Source: Chloroflexota bacterium | Lineage (GTDB): Bacteria; Chloroflexota; Anaerolineae; Aggregatilineales; Phototrophicaceae | Length of the DNA stretch: 64,000 bases | Direction: 5' to 3' | NCBI GenBank assembly: GCA_016223085.1 | Contig: JACRPS010000004.1 | Span: forward strand, 248,001-312,000 | Shown: one piece after another, positions 9,587 to 17,957 of the stretch | Layout of the letters: every line of letters begins with the position of its first letter | How positions within the stretch are numbered: position 1 is the first letter of the stretch | Translations under genes and position numbers: made by a program | The notes under the pieces: generated by a model | What the model saw: only the letters and a program-made list of their open reading frames with translations | Database searches by the model: none | Told to the model about the DNA's origin: nothing

Positions 9587-10638
9587 GCCAGACAGTAGCG
9601 GCACAGACACCGGCAGCGACTTCGGGGACACAACCCATCAAAGTGCTGTTTATTACGTCGCAGTGGCCGACACCGCAGTTTCCTGCTGCTGCGCCGTTTG
9701 TCGAGCGCGAAGTGCGCGCGCTGCGGGAAGCCGGCGTGGAGGTGGACGTAATCGCCTATGAAGGCGGCTGGAGCATCAGCAAATACATACGGGCCGTGCG
9801 GGAGATGCGCCGCTGCCTGAAGCAGAACCGGTATGATCTTATCCATGCCTATTTCGGCCAGTGTGGCCTGGTTGCCCGCGCCCAGACACGCCTGCCGGTG
9901 GTTATCACGTATGGCGGCAGCGATGTGGAAGGCACGCCCGTTTTTAGCGGCTTTAACCGTTACAAAAATTACATTCTCATTGGCGTCAGCCGAACGCTCG
10001 CGCTGCTGGTCAACCAGGTGATCGTCGTTTCGGATAACCTGGGGCGGAAACTGCCGCGCAAGGATTATCATACCATTACCATCGCGCTGGATTTGGATTT
10101 GTTCCGGCCAATGGACAAACAGGAAGCGCGCCGGCAGCTTGGCCTGCCGCAGGACATCAAACTGGCGCTGTTTGCCGCCAACCCGGCCAATACACGCAAA
10201 CGTTATGATCTGGCGCAGGAAGTATGCCGTATTGCCAGCCAGACTCTGCCCGTCCAACTGGTTGTTGCCAGCAAACGCCCGCCGGCAGAAGTACCGGTTT
10301 TTATGAGCGCCTGCGACGCGCTGCTGCTCACCTCCACCAACGAAGGCTCACCCAATGTCGTGCGGGAAGCCCTGGCGTGTAATCTGCCGGTGGTTTCAAC
10401 CGACGTAGGCGATGTGCGCGAACGGATTGGGCATCTGCCTTCCTGCGCGGTGGTCGCCAGCGACAAAGCGGAAGACCTGGCTACCAGCTTAATCCGCGTT
10501 TTGCAGTACGGCGGCAGCCATGATCTGCGCCAGGAGGTACTCGATCAGGATTACCGGATTATTGGCCAGAAGGTGGTCAACGTCTACCATCAGCTACTGG
10601 GGCGCGACACGGCAGGCGTATCGCACCGGGCGTCGTGA
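9583..10638 (+). CDS. glycosyltransferase family 4
   Basis: About 351 residues. After a short polar leader it reads IKVLFITSQWPTPQFPAAAPFVEREVRALREAG. It has ITYGGSDVEG in the acceptor half and CDALLLTSTNEGSPNVVREALACNLPVVSTDVGDVRERIG in the donor half, so the EX7E motif is intact. It resembles transferases that extend exopolysaccharide repeat units. ATG 9583 overlaps the previous stop by four bases. The gene ends 35 bases before the formyltransferase-like gene. The short N-terminal leader (SQTVAAQTPAATSGTQP) is low in complexity and probably disordered. Confidence 0.87.
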   Translation: MSQTVAAQTPAATSGTQPIKVLFITSQWPTPQFPAAAPFVEREVRALREAGVEVDVIAYEGGWSISKYIRAVREMRRCLKQNRYDLIHAYFGQCGLVARAQTRLPVVITYGGSDVEGTPVFSGFNRYKNYILIGVSRTLALLVNQVIVVSDNLGRKLPRKDYHTITIALDLDLFRPMDKQEARRQLGLPQDIKLALFAANPANTRKRYDLAQEVCRIASQTLPVQLVVASKRPPAEVPVFMSACDALLLTSTNEGSPNVVREALACNLPVVSTDVGDVRERIGHLPSCAVVASDKAEDLATSLIRVLQYGGSHDLRQEVLDQDYRIIGQKVVNVYHQLLGRDTAGVSHRAS

Positions 10639-10673
10639 ATGCTGGCCAGCTAGACAGGAAAGGAGCGATTACC

Positions 10674-11489
10674 ATGCGGGTTGTGTTTATCGGTCGTCAA
10701 AACTTCGCCAATCACTGCTTCGCCAACTGGATCGCGCAGCGCCATGAGCTATGCGCGTACTTCCGGGCAGATATGAACCGCTACACCGCCGCCTATCAAA
10801 TGCAGTGGTTCAAGAAGCGTATCCGTCGGCGCGGCCTCATCCGCGCGCTGGACGAAATCGCCTACCAGCTTTATTACAGCGCCTTCAAGTTTAAAAAGGA
10901 TCAGGAACTGTTGAGTCAGGCGTTTGAGGCTTATTTTGGCAGGGCTGCTTTTGATCCACCGCCCGGTGTGCCCTACTATGAATTTGAAGACCTCAACAGC
11001 CCGGAGGCCGTCCAGACTCTGAAGGATTTAAAGCCCGATCTGGTATTTGCATCGTGCGTGACTCAGTACTTCAAGAAACCCTATATGGAAATCCCCCGAC
11101 TGGGCACCGTACTCTACCATGAGGGGCTAACGCCGGAATACAAAGGGCTGCACACCGCTTTCTGGGCGCTCTACAATGGTGAAAAACACCGTATCGGGTA
11201 TACGCTGCTCCAGCTTGACGACAAAATAGATCATGGACAGCCATTGGCGCAGGGGGTGGGCAAACTGAACCCTAACCACGTCCATTACTTCGCCTATGCC
11301 GGTCACAAAACGCTGATGGATGGTCTACCGGATGTTGAAAAGGCACTGGCGGCGCTGGAACAGGGACAGCAGCCGCGCGTCCACCGGGAGCATGGCCCGG
11401 CGAAAATGTACAGTTATCCGGGATTATCAGACCAGATACGCTGCTGGTTAAGAACGTCCGGTAGCCAGAAGCAGGCAACAGCGCGATAG
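10674..11489 (+). CDS. formyltransferase-fold protein of the polysaccharide cluster
   Basis: About 271 residues starting at ATG 10674, ten bases after AAAGGAG (10660-10666). The core matches the formyltransferase fold: LKPDLVFASCVTQYFKK, then GTVLYHEGLTPEYKGLHTAFWAL, then LLQLDDKIDHGQPLAQG. In methionyl-tRNA and sugar formyltransferases (ArnA, VioF, QdtF types) the catalytic triad is Asn, His, Asp. Here His and the later Asp are present but the Asn position reads Leu (VLYH rather than INIH). It could N-formylate an amino sugar using formyl-THF, or have another acyl-transfer role. The context argues for glycan decoration rather than initiator tRNA formylation. Confidence 0.75.
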   Translation: MRVVFIGRQNFANHCFANWIAQRHELCAYFRADMNRYTAAYQMQWFKKRIRRRGLIRALDEIAYQLYYSAFKFKKDQELLSQAFEAYFGRAAFDPPPGVPYYEFEDLNSPEAVQTLKDLKPDLVFASCVTQYFKKPYMEIPRLGTVLYHEGLTPEYKGLHTAFWALYNGEKHRIGYTLLQLDDKIDHGQPLAQGVGKLNPNHVHYFAYAGHKTLMDGLPDVEKALAALEQGQQPRVHREHGPAKMYSYPGLSDQIRCWLRTSGSQKQATAR

Positions 11490-11530
11490 AGCTATCAGCC
11501 GCTTCCGGTTCATAATTGCAAGGAGAACCC

Positions 11531-12541
11531 GTGATACGACCCTTTGTTTCCGTGCTGATGCCCATTCGTAATGAAGCGGATTTTATCGCTCGCAGTCTGG
11601 CCGCCGTGCTGCGACAGGATTACCCGCATGATCGAATGGAAGTCCTGATCGCCGATGGCATGTCTACCGACGAGACGCGTGCCATCGTTGCGGAGACAGC
11701 CCGTTGTTATCCCGACGTGCCGGTCACGCTGGTAGATAACCCACAGAAAATCGTGCCAACCGGGCTGAATCGGCTGATGGCGCAGGCACGGGGCAGCATC
11801 ATCATTCGGGTGGACGGTCACTGCGAAATTGAACCGGATTATGTGTCACGGTGTGTGCAGTATTTACAGCAGAGCGACATCGCTGGCGTGGGCGGCCCAA
11901 TCGAAACCATCGGCAGCGACCGGATGAGCACGATCATTGCAGCGGCGATGAGTTCGGCCTTCGGCGTTGGTGGCTCTGCATTTCGCACTGTAAAGGACCG
12001 CGCCCTGCTGGTGGATACGATTGCATTCCCGGCGTACAAACGGGAAGTGATTGAAGCCGCCGGCCCATATGATGAAGAACTGGTGCGCAACCAGGACGAT
12101 GAATACAACTACCGTCTGCGCTCAATGGGCTATCAAATCCTGCTGGCGCCGGACATCCGTTCCCGCTACTACAGCCGCAGTTCGTTACGGGCACTGTGGC
12201 GACAGTACTTCCAGTATGGCTACTGGAAAGTTCGCGTTCTGCAAAAGCACCCTCTCCAGATGAGTTTGCGCCAGTTTGTGCCGCCAGCCTTCGTGCTGGT
12301 GGCGCTGGGCGGGGCGCTGCTGGCGCCGTTCAGCCGAGTGTTCCGGGCGCTATGGCTGTCTGCGCTGACACTGTACGCGGCAGCAAACCTTGTTGCGTCG
12401 TGGCTCGTCGTCCGCAAGTCCGATGTGCGCCAGTTGCCTGCCCTGTCGCTGGTGTTTGCTATCCTGCACTTCAGCTATGGTCTGGGCTTCCTGCGCGGGA
12501 CGGTACGATTCGCGCGCCGGTTTCGAGACATGGCGCGGTAA
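11531..12541 (+). CDS. glycosyltransferase family 2, ExoA-like, membrane-anchored
   Basis: About 336 residues. GTG 11531 follows AGGAG (11521-11525) by five bases and is preferred over TTG 11516. The GT-A domain has VSVLMPIRNEADFIARSL at the N terminus and a DGH metal-binding variant (IIIRVDGHCEIEPDYV). After it come AFPAYKREVIEAAGPYDEELVRNQDDEYNYRL and QxxRW-like QYFQYGYWKVRV, typical of ExoA-type succinoglycan transferases. Three or four hydrophobic helices follow at the C terminus. It is the last gene of the plus-strand operon and faces a minus-strand gene whose stop is 43 bases away. Confidence 0.87.
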   Translation: MIRPFVSVLMPIRNEADFIARSLAAVLRQDYPHDRMEVLIADGMSTDETRAIVAETARCYPDVPVTLVDNPQKIVPTGLNRLMAQARGSIIIRVDGHCEIEPDYVSRCVQYLQQSDIAGVGGPIETIGSDRMSTIIAAAMSSAFGVGGSAFRTVKDRALLVDTIAFPAYKREVIEAAGPYDEELVRNQDDEYNYRLRSMGYQILLAPDIRSRYYSRSSLRALWRQYFQYGYWKVRVLQKHPLQMSLRQFVPPAFVLVALGGALLAPFSRVFRALWLSALTLYAAANLVASWLVVRKSDVRQLPALSLVFAILHFSYGLGFLRGTVRFARRFRDMAR

Positions 12542-12583
12542 TGATTCTGGAATTGGGTCGGTGTTCATTGAACTACTGGCAGG

Positions 12584-14290
12584 CTAATCGGTTTCATGCG
12601 GCACATAACCAACGCGTACCAGCCGTAGCACAACGTCGTATGCCTTCCAGGGTGATGTCAGTTCCCGGTAGTCGCCGCCGACCACCGGCCCTCCGGCCTG
12701 TGTAAGTCCGTCATAGGCCCGGTACCACTCAGTAGCGAACACACCTTCTACCTCGCGCAAATCAAGCCGGACGGCAGGTGTGATCGAAAAATCGAGATGG
12801 GCCGTTCGCTCGGCGCTGTAGGCATTGGGATGGTAGATCAGGAATTCATCATCCTCCCGACGCATCAACTCGGGCCGCCGTTTTACGTTCCGACCTGCCA
12901 CGTCACTAACCAGACTGTCATCAGGCTGGAACTGGGACAGGTCTATACCACGCTGGCTGAAATAGGAAGCAATATAGGGCACCGAATCCAGACCGCTTAA
13001 CCCGCCCCACCGGCGACCGTTAAACTCAAAGGGCTGCTGGCCGGCCTCGTTATACGGGTGGAGAACCGGGTAACGCCCGCCATAGTTGGCGGAGCCGCCG
13101 GAAAGTATCCACGACCAGAACAGCCACCGCTGAAAATAGCGGGGCGTGCGCGGATAACGGGTATCGTGGTCCTGCTCATAATAATCTTCCGCCAGGAACA
13201 CGTGCAGCGGATAGTTCTGATACTGCTTGATACGCTCCGCACCCAGCGCAAACTGGTCCTGCAGGTGGATATAGCCGACCCAATCCGCATCTTCCTGCCC
13301 GAGGTAGCAGAAGGTCATTTCGCGGGTTGGGCTGACCGAAACAAGGTGCTGCCAGGGATCATGGGCAGCAAAGTACCGCCCCACCTCCCGCCCGAAGCGG
13401 CGGTTGTTCGGAAAATCCTCGGTACAGCTCATATCGTTGACCGTCAGCCAGAAAATCTGGGGATAGGCTGCCCACCGTGCGATCATATAACGCATCGTGT
13501 TTTCCCGCACGGCGGGCGGTATTTCCCTCCACGCCGTTCCAACCTCATCGGTCTGCCAGTCAACCTGACCGAAGATAATCATCTGGACGTAAAGCGACGG
13601 ATAATGATTTAGCATCCACTGCAAACGTTCATCCGTTGCTTGGAATTTCTTCAGGTCATAGCGAGTGAGGTCATCCCCTTCCCAGGGGTAATTGCTGCTC
13701 TCTGCATCTTTGCCCCATGCCCAGCCGCCCAAAGCCCCACTGCGCACGGAGGTGATACCCAGCGCCACGACATCGTGGATATACGGCTGCCACTGCGATT
13801 CATCGGCGTTGAACAGACGATAGGCGGTATCGTTGATATTCAGAAACCACTGCTGATTATCGGTCATCCACTGGCGTGGATTCCGGGGGTGCGGCTTTAA
13901 CATGCCGCGCAGGTCTGATGGGACAGCGGTAAAGGTGCCGCGCTGGCCGTTAAGCTGGGGGTCGTCGGTTGACTCGGAGAACCAGTTCCAGTCTCCAGTT
14001 TCCGTGATGTACACACGCGCGCGCCAGGTCGCGCCGCCATCATAAAACGCATCTATGGCTTTGGCAGCGCCGGATGGGGGCTGGAATGTTACCCGGACAA
14101 CCGTCGTAAAGGGGTTTTCAGCCGGAGTGCCACCGGTGAGCGTGATTTCGTGAACGCCGAACAGGCGGGCAGTCTGGTTGCCGGTAGAAAAGTTGTTCTC
14201 GGACTGTGAAACGACAGGCTGGCTGCTAAAAGCCAAAGTCATAACGATCATCAAGACTACCAGCAGCCACCGACGCGGTATGCTTTCCAT
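12584..14290 (-). CDS. exported DUF5060/DUF4038 glycoside-hydrolase-like protein
   Basis: A 568-residue protein with a clear signal peptide (RRWLLVVLMIVMTLAFSS, cleaved near VVSQS). Residues ~45-140 look like a DUF5060 beta-sandwich (FTTVVRVTFQPPSGAAKAIDAFYDGG, then WRARVYITETGDWNWF). The following region (NQQWFLNINDTAYRLFNADESQWQPYI) starts a DUF4038-like TIM barrel of the kind found in putative collagen-binding and glycosidase proteins, with candidate acidic residues in EVGTAWREIPP and FLAEDYYEQ. It probably acts outside the membrane on polysaccharide. It is convergent with the glycan operon. The start has GGAGTGTAG just upstream. Confidence 0.75.
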   Translation of the reverse strand: MESIPRRWLLVVLMIVMTLAFSSQPVVSQSENNFSTGNQTARLFGVHEITLTGGTPAENPFTTVVRVTFQPPSGAAKAIDAFYDGGATWRARVYITETGDWNWFSESTDDPQLNGQRGTFTAVPSDLRGMLKPHPRNPRQWMTDNQQWFLNINDTAYRLFNADESQWQPYIHDVVALGITSVRSGALGGWAWGKDAESSNYPWEGDDLTRYDLKKFQATDERLQWMLNHYPSLYVQMIIFGQVDWQTDEVGTAWREIPPAVRENTMRYMIARWAAYPQIFWLTVNDMSCTEDFPNNRRFGREVGRYFAAHDPWQHLVSVSPTREMTFCYLGQEDADWVGYIHLQDQFALGAERIKQYQNYPLHVFLAEDYYEQDHDTRYPRTPRYFQRWLFWSWILSGGSANYGGRYPVLHPYNEAGQQPFEFNGRRWGGLSGLDSVPYIASYFSQRGIDLSQFQPDDSLVSDVAGRNVKRRPELMRREDDEFLIYHPNAYSAERTAHLDFSITPAVRLDLREVEGVFATEWYRAYDGLTQAGGPVVGGDYRELTSPWKAYDVVLRLVRVGYVPHETD

Positions 14291-14545
14291 CTACACTCCA
14301 CACTTCTCAGTTGACAGCAATTTACCTCCTCATCCCATGACACTGTCCCGGTTGAGATGATTGTTCTTGAGAGCGCAAATTATAGCAGCTTAACAGCAGC
14401 CACAAAACGCAGGTTGTAATACAGTCAGGAGGTTTTGTTGAGAATTGGATTAAGAATTGCTGAATCTGGTCAGGTGAGAGAGATTGTATCGGAATCAAAA
14501 AGGGGCAAGGCGTATGCCCTGCCCCTCTGCGGTACGGCTGGTGGG

Positions 14546-16942
14546 TTAGTTGTCTACCATGATGACGCCCTTCAGGCCATAGTTCATGCCAACCAGTACC
14601 AGGTCAAAAATATTAATCAGGCTATCCCGGTTCAGATCGGCAGGTGGGAAGAGTGTACCCTCCAGCCCGAAGTTGGCGCTGATGAGGCTGGCATCGGCCA
14701 GATCAATCGCGGTGTTACTGTCCAGATCACCGGCCAGCAGCATCATCGGGTTGAGGTTAATGGTCGTCCCCGTACCGTCCACCATCACAGCACGACCCAG
14801 CGGCAGATGCTGCGGCGCACTCGCCTTCAGCACGTACTGTCCCGGCGCAACATTGGTGAAGTTGTAGCTGCCGGTTTCAGACGTAACCTGCTCACTGACC
14901 ACCTGATCGTTGGTGAGCAGTTGCACGATGATACCGAGGCCGCCGCTCTGCCCCTGATAGGACAACACGCCTGAAATCGTGCCAGCTATACTGGTCGGCA
15001 TTGCCGTTGGCTGCGGTAGCGGCACCTCGGTTGGCAGCGGTGGCTCGGTCGGCAGCGGCACTTCCAGGCGCGGCGTCGCCGTCGGCTCCGGAACCTGTGG
15101 TGTTGTCACCGGCGTTACCGCGGCCGGGGCGCCGGGCGCAAACTGGGTATTCACCAGGTCAAACGACAGGTCGCTGCCGGCGCCGTCAACGGCAATCGCC
15201 GTACAGGTCACTGCGCTGGGGGCAACCGTGCGAACCCGGTAGTTCAGCTTGAGTGCGACACCATCGCCGGAGAACGGCGGTTCCGGGCGCAGCCGGGTTG
15301 CCGCCACCGTCCAGCTTCCGTCTGCCGCTGCATAGCCACGATCAGCAAACAGGCTGTTGGTTTTGGTGAAAATCGTGCCTTCAGTAGTGCTGACACCTTC
15401 CAGAACGGCTGGGTCAACCACACACCGTAGCTCAACCCCGTACAGGTTTTGAAAATGCGTGAGATTGACACTCAAACTCACCGTGCTGCCGACCGCAGCA
15501 TTGGCAGTATCAAACTTGGTGTACAGGGTTGGGTTTGTAAACACAACCGGCGTCGGCGTGGGCGGAACCGCCTGGGTTGGCGGTACAGGTGTTGCCGTGA
15601 CCGGGGGCGGCGCCGCGACACCCACAAACTCAAACGCGCCAATATCGAACCCACTCCCCTGGGGCCGCGCCACTTTGGCAAAGTCAAACGACACTTCGCT
15701 CACAACCACCCCTTTGTCAATCGCGGGACTGTTCATTTGCAGGGCAAAGTTTTTGGCGCCGGCGTTTACAAACCGGGGGTCCTGATTGACGAAGTTATTG
15801 CGGATGGTGGCGGTCCCACGCGGATCACCTTCAACGCGCGGATTTTGACCGTACGTCAGGTTGTTTTCGATGACCGTGTTGATGCCCCGCGCGTTTAGAA
15901 TGGCGGGATAGGTATAGCCCTGGTAGACGATGTTGTTTTTGACGACAGCATTCTTCACGGTGTCGGTATCATTCGCGCCGGCGGCAATGACGATGCCATA
16001 GCCAGCCGTTGCCATCACGGTATTATTAAAGACTTTGGCATCGTTGCCATTGTAATTCACTTCGATTCCTGCCGCGTGGCTGCCCCACACGACGTTGTTG
16101 TACACCAGCGTCCCGGAACCGGCGTAAACGCCGATACCCCGGCCCTGCTTCTTCCGGCCATCCTCCCCTGGCGCAACATTGTTGTCGTAGATCACGTTGT
16201 TACGCACGATATTGTTGACGGCATTCTGCCCCCACCCGATCTTAATGCCGGTTCCCATGTTGCCATAAATGACATTACCTTCGATCAGGCTATAGCTGGA
16301 GGTGTGATAGATGCCGTGATCGAAGTCGGTCACGCCGTTGTTGAAGATCGTATTGCCGATGTACTCAATGTAGTTGGAGTTGCCGGTGCTCAGGATACCA
16401 CCGCCGAAATACTGGTATAAACCATTCGAGAGGGTCGAAGCGCCAGCGTTCTGGATTTTGTTGCGCAGAATGCGAATGTAGCTGGGCGACGGGCGCCCGT
16501 CCGTCACACCGGCGAGTTTGATACACTCGTACTTGACATTGGTTCCATCCAGGGTAAAACCCTCGATGATAATATGGTGTTTGTCACCGTTCAGGCTGAT
16601 AACCCGTTCCGCGCCTTGATTGGGCTTAATCACCACTTCTTCACCGGGATAGGCGCGCAGTGTCACCGGCTTTTCCCAGGAAAGGCCACTGGGAATCGTG
16701 TTCCGCAGTTCTTCCGCATACAGGCCCTTGCGGACCAGCAACGTATCGCCAGGTTGGAGCACGCTGACACCTTTTGCCAGCGTGCGGAACGGCTGAGCTT
16801 CCGTACCGGGATTTGCGTCATTGCCGGTCAGCGCCACATAAAAGGTACGGCCTGCCTGTGCCTGGCTGTTCGACACAACGCCGCTAAAGACCAGCAGCGC
16901 GCACAGGAACATGGATAGACGCAATATGATTCGTTTATTCAC
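14546..16942 (-). CDS. exported right-handed beta-helix protein with cohesin-like and dockerin domains
   Basis: About 798 residues from GTG 16942, seven bases after AAGGAG on the minus strand. Order: signal peptide (LRLSMFLCALLVFSGVVSNSQAQA); a DUF1565/Beta_helix region with many N-x-I repeats (EGNVIYGNMGTGIKI, NIVRNNVIYDNN) up to ~430; a Thr/Pro linker; a cohesin-like beta sandwich (AAVGSTVSLSVNLTHFQNLYGVELRC); a second linker; a carboxypeptidase-regulatory-like fold (TISGVLSYQGQSGGLG); and a C-terminal dockerin-type Ca-binding pair (GDLDSNTAIDLADASLI and ADLNRDSLINIFDLVLV). Beta helices of this kind bind or cleave polysaccharides. A cohesin-like and a dockerin-like module in one chain could let copies link to one another. 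Confidence 0.8.
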   Translation of the reverse strand: MNKRIILRLSMFLCALLVFSGVVSNSQAQAGRTFYVALTGNDANPGTEAQPFRTLAKGVSVLQPGDTLLVRKGLYAEELRNTIPSGLSWEKPVTLRAYPGEEVVIKPNQGAERVISLNGDKHHIIIEGFTLDGTNVKYECIKLAGVTDGRPSPSYIRILRNKIQNAGASTLSNGLYQYFGGGILSTGNSNYIEYIGNTIFNNGVTDFDHGIYHTSSYSLIEGNVIYGNMGTGIKIGWGQNAVNNIVRNNVIYDNNVAPGEDGRKKQGRGIGVYAGSGTLVYNNVVWGSHAAGIEVNYNGNDAKVFNNTVMATAGYGIVIAAGANDTDTVKNAVVKNNIVYQGYTYPAILNARGINTVIENNLTYGQNPRVEGDPRGTATIRNNFVNQDPRFVNAGAKNFALQMNSPAIDKGVVVSEVSFDFAKVARPQGSGFDIGAFEFVGVAAPPPVTATPVPPTQAVPPTPTPVVFTNPTLYTKFDTANAAVGSTVSLSVNLTHFQNLYGVELRCVVDPAVLEGVSTTEGTIFTKTNSLFADRGYAAADGSWTVAATRLRPEPPFSGDGVALKLNYRVRTVAPSAVTCTAIAVDGAGSDLSFDLVNTQFAPGAPAAVTPVTTPQVPEPTATPRLEVPLPTEPPLPTEVPLPQPTAMPTSIAGTISGVLSYQGQSGGLGIIVQLLTNDQVVSEQVTSETGSYNFTNVAPGQYVLKASAPQHLPLGRAVMVDGTGTTINLNPMMLLAGDLDSNTAIDLADASLISANFGLEGTLFPPADLNRDSLINIFDLVLVGMNYGLKGVIMVDN

Positions 16943-17151
16943 GATCAACTCCTTACAGCGTCTTACGTCTATTGCAGAATTCAATGAATTCTTAAGACAT
17001 ATTCACGCCTTGATTTTTACTTTTTTTATTTTTACCGGCTATCTCCACCTCATCAATAGTCCTATCGTCATACTAACGCAACTTGCCGTCCAATACCAGA
17101 CACCTACAATAATAGTACACAATGACATGTTATCAGGCAGCTAAACAAAGT

Positions 17152-17937
17152 ATGGATAATCTCGATAGTCAGGTGGTTCTGGTTACAGGCAGTGGTCGCG
17201 GCATTGGCCGGGCTATGGCTGAACGGTTAGCGGCTGCGGGGGCGGCGGTAGCAGTCGCAGCGCGCTCTGAAAACGAGGTGCGTGAAACAGCAAACCGTAT
17301 TCAGGCACAGGGGGGACGGGCGCTGGCCGTCCCGTTCGACGTGACCGATACCGCCCAGGTTGGCAATGCCATCACGCTGGTTGAAACACGCCTTGGCCCG
17401 GTGGATGTCTTGGTCAACAATGCAGGCGCGTTTGGCCCAATCGGCCCACTGTGGGAAATCAATTCAGATGATTGGTGGCAAACGCTGACAGTCAACGTCT
17501 ACGGTACGCTGCTATGTACGCGCCACGTTCTGCCGGGTATGATCGAGCGTAGACAGGGACGAATTATCACCCTCGCCAGCAGCGTGGCAACCCGCGCGCG
17601 CCCCTACGCCACCGCTTATTCCACCTCTAAAGCAGCCCTAGTCCATCTTATGGAATGCCTCGCCATTGAAACAAAAGACCGGGGTGTTGCGGTCTTTGCC
17701 ATCCACCCCGGTACGGTTCTGACGGATATGACACGTATGATCATTGATACCGAACCCGGCCAGAAATGGCTGCCAACCACCCGCAGCACCTTTGCCGAAG
17801 GGCGGGATGTTCCGCCAGAACGCGCCGCCGAACTGGTTGTACGGCTTGCGTCTGGCCAGGCCGACCGCCTTTCTGGTCGCTTCATCAGCGTTTTTGACGA
17901 CCTGACGGAACTGCTCCGCCAGACCAACAGCAGCTAA
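17152..17937 (+). CDS. SDR-family oxidoreductase
   Basis: About 261 residues of a classical short-chain dehydrogenase. It has the cofactor motif VTGSGRGIGRAMA, NNAG at VNNAGAFGPIG, the catalytic Ser in TLASSVATRA, and YxxxK as AYSTSKAAL. It is a single-domain cytoplasmic NAD(P)-dependent enzyme; the substrate cannot be told. The frame is also open from ATG 17122 (ten residues longer), and neither start has a good ribosome-binding site. The shorter one matches the usual distance to the glycine motif. It stands alone between two minus-strand blocks and is divergent from the beta-helix gene, with an AT-rich region (16990-17120) between them. Confidence 0.85.
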   Translation: MDNLDSQVVLVTGSGRGIGRAMAERLAAAGAAVAVAARSENEVRETANRIQAQGGRALAVPFDVTDTAQVGNAITLVETRLGPVDVLVNNAGAFGPIGPLWEINSDDWWQTLTVNVYGTLLCTRHVLPGMIERRQGRIITLASSVATRARPYATAYSTSKAALVHLMECLAIETKDRGVAVFAIHPGTVLTDMTRMIIDTEPGQKWLPTTRSTFAEGRDVPPERAAELVVRLASGQADRLSGRFISVFDDLTELLRQTNSS

Positions 17938-17957
17938 ATGACCTCCCCTATCAGGAG

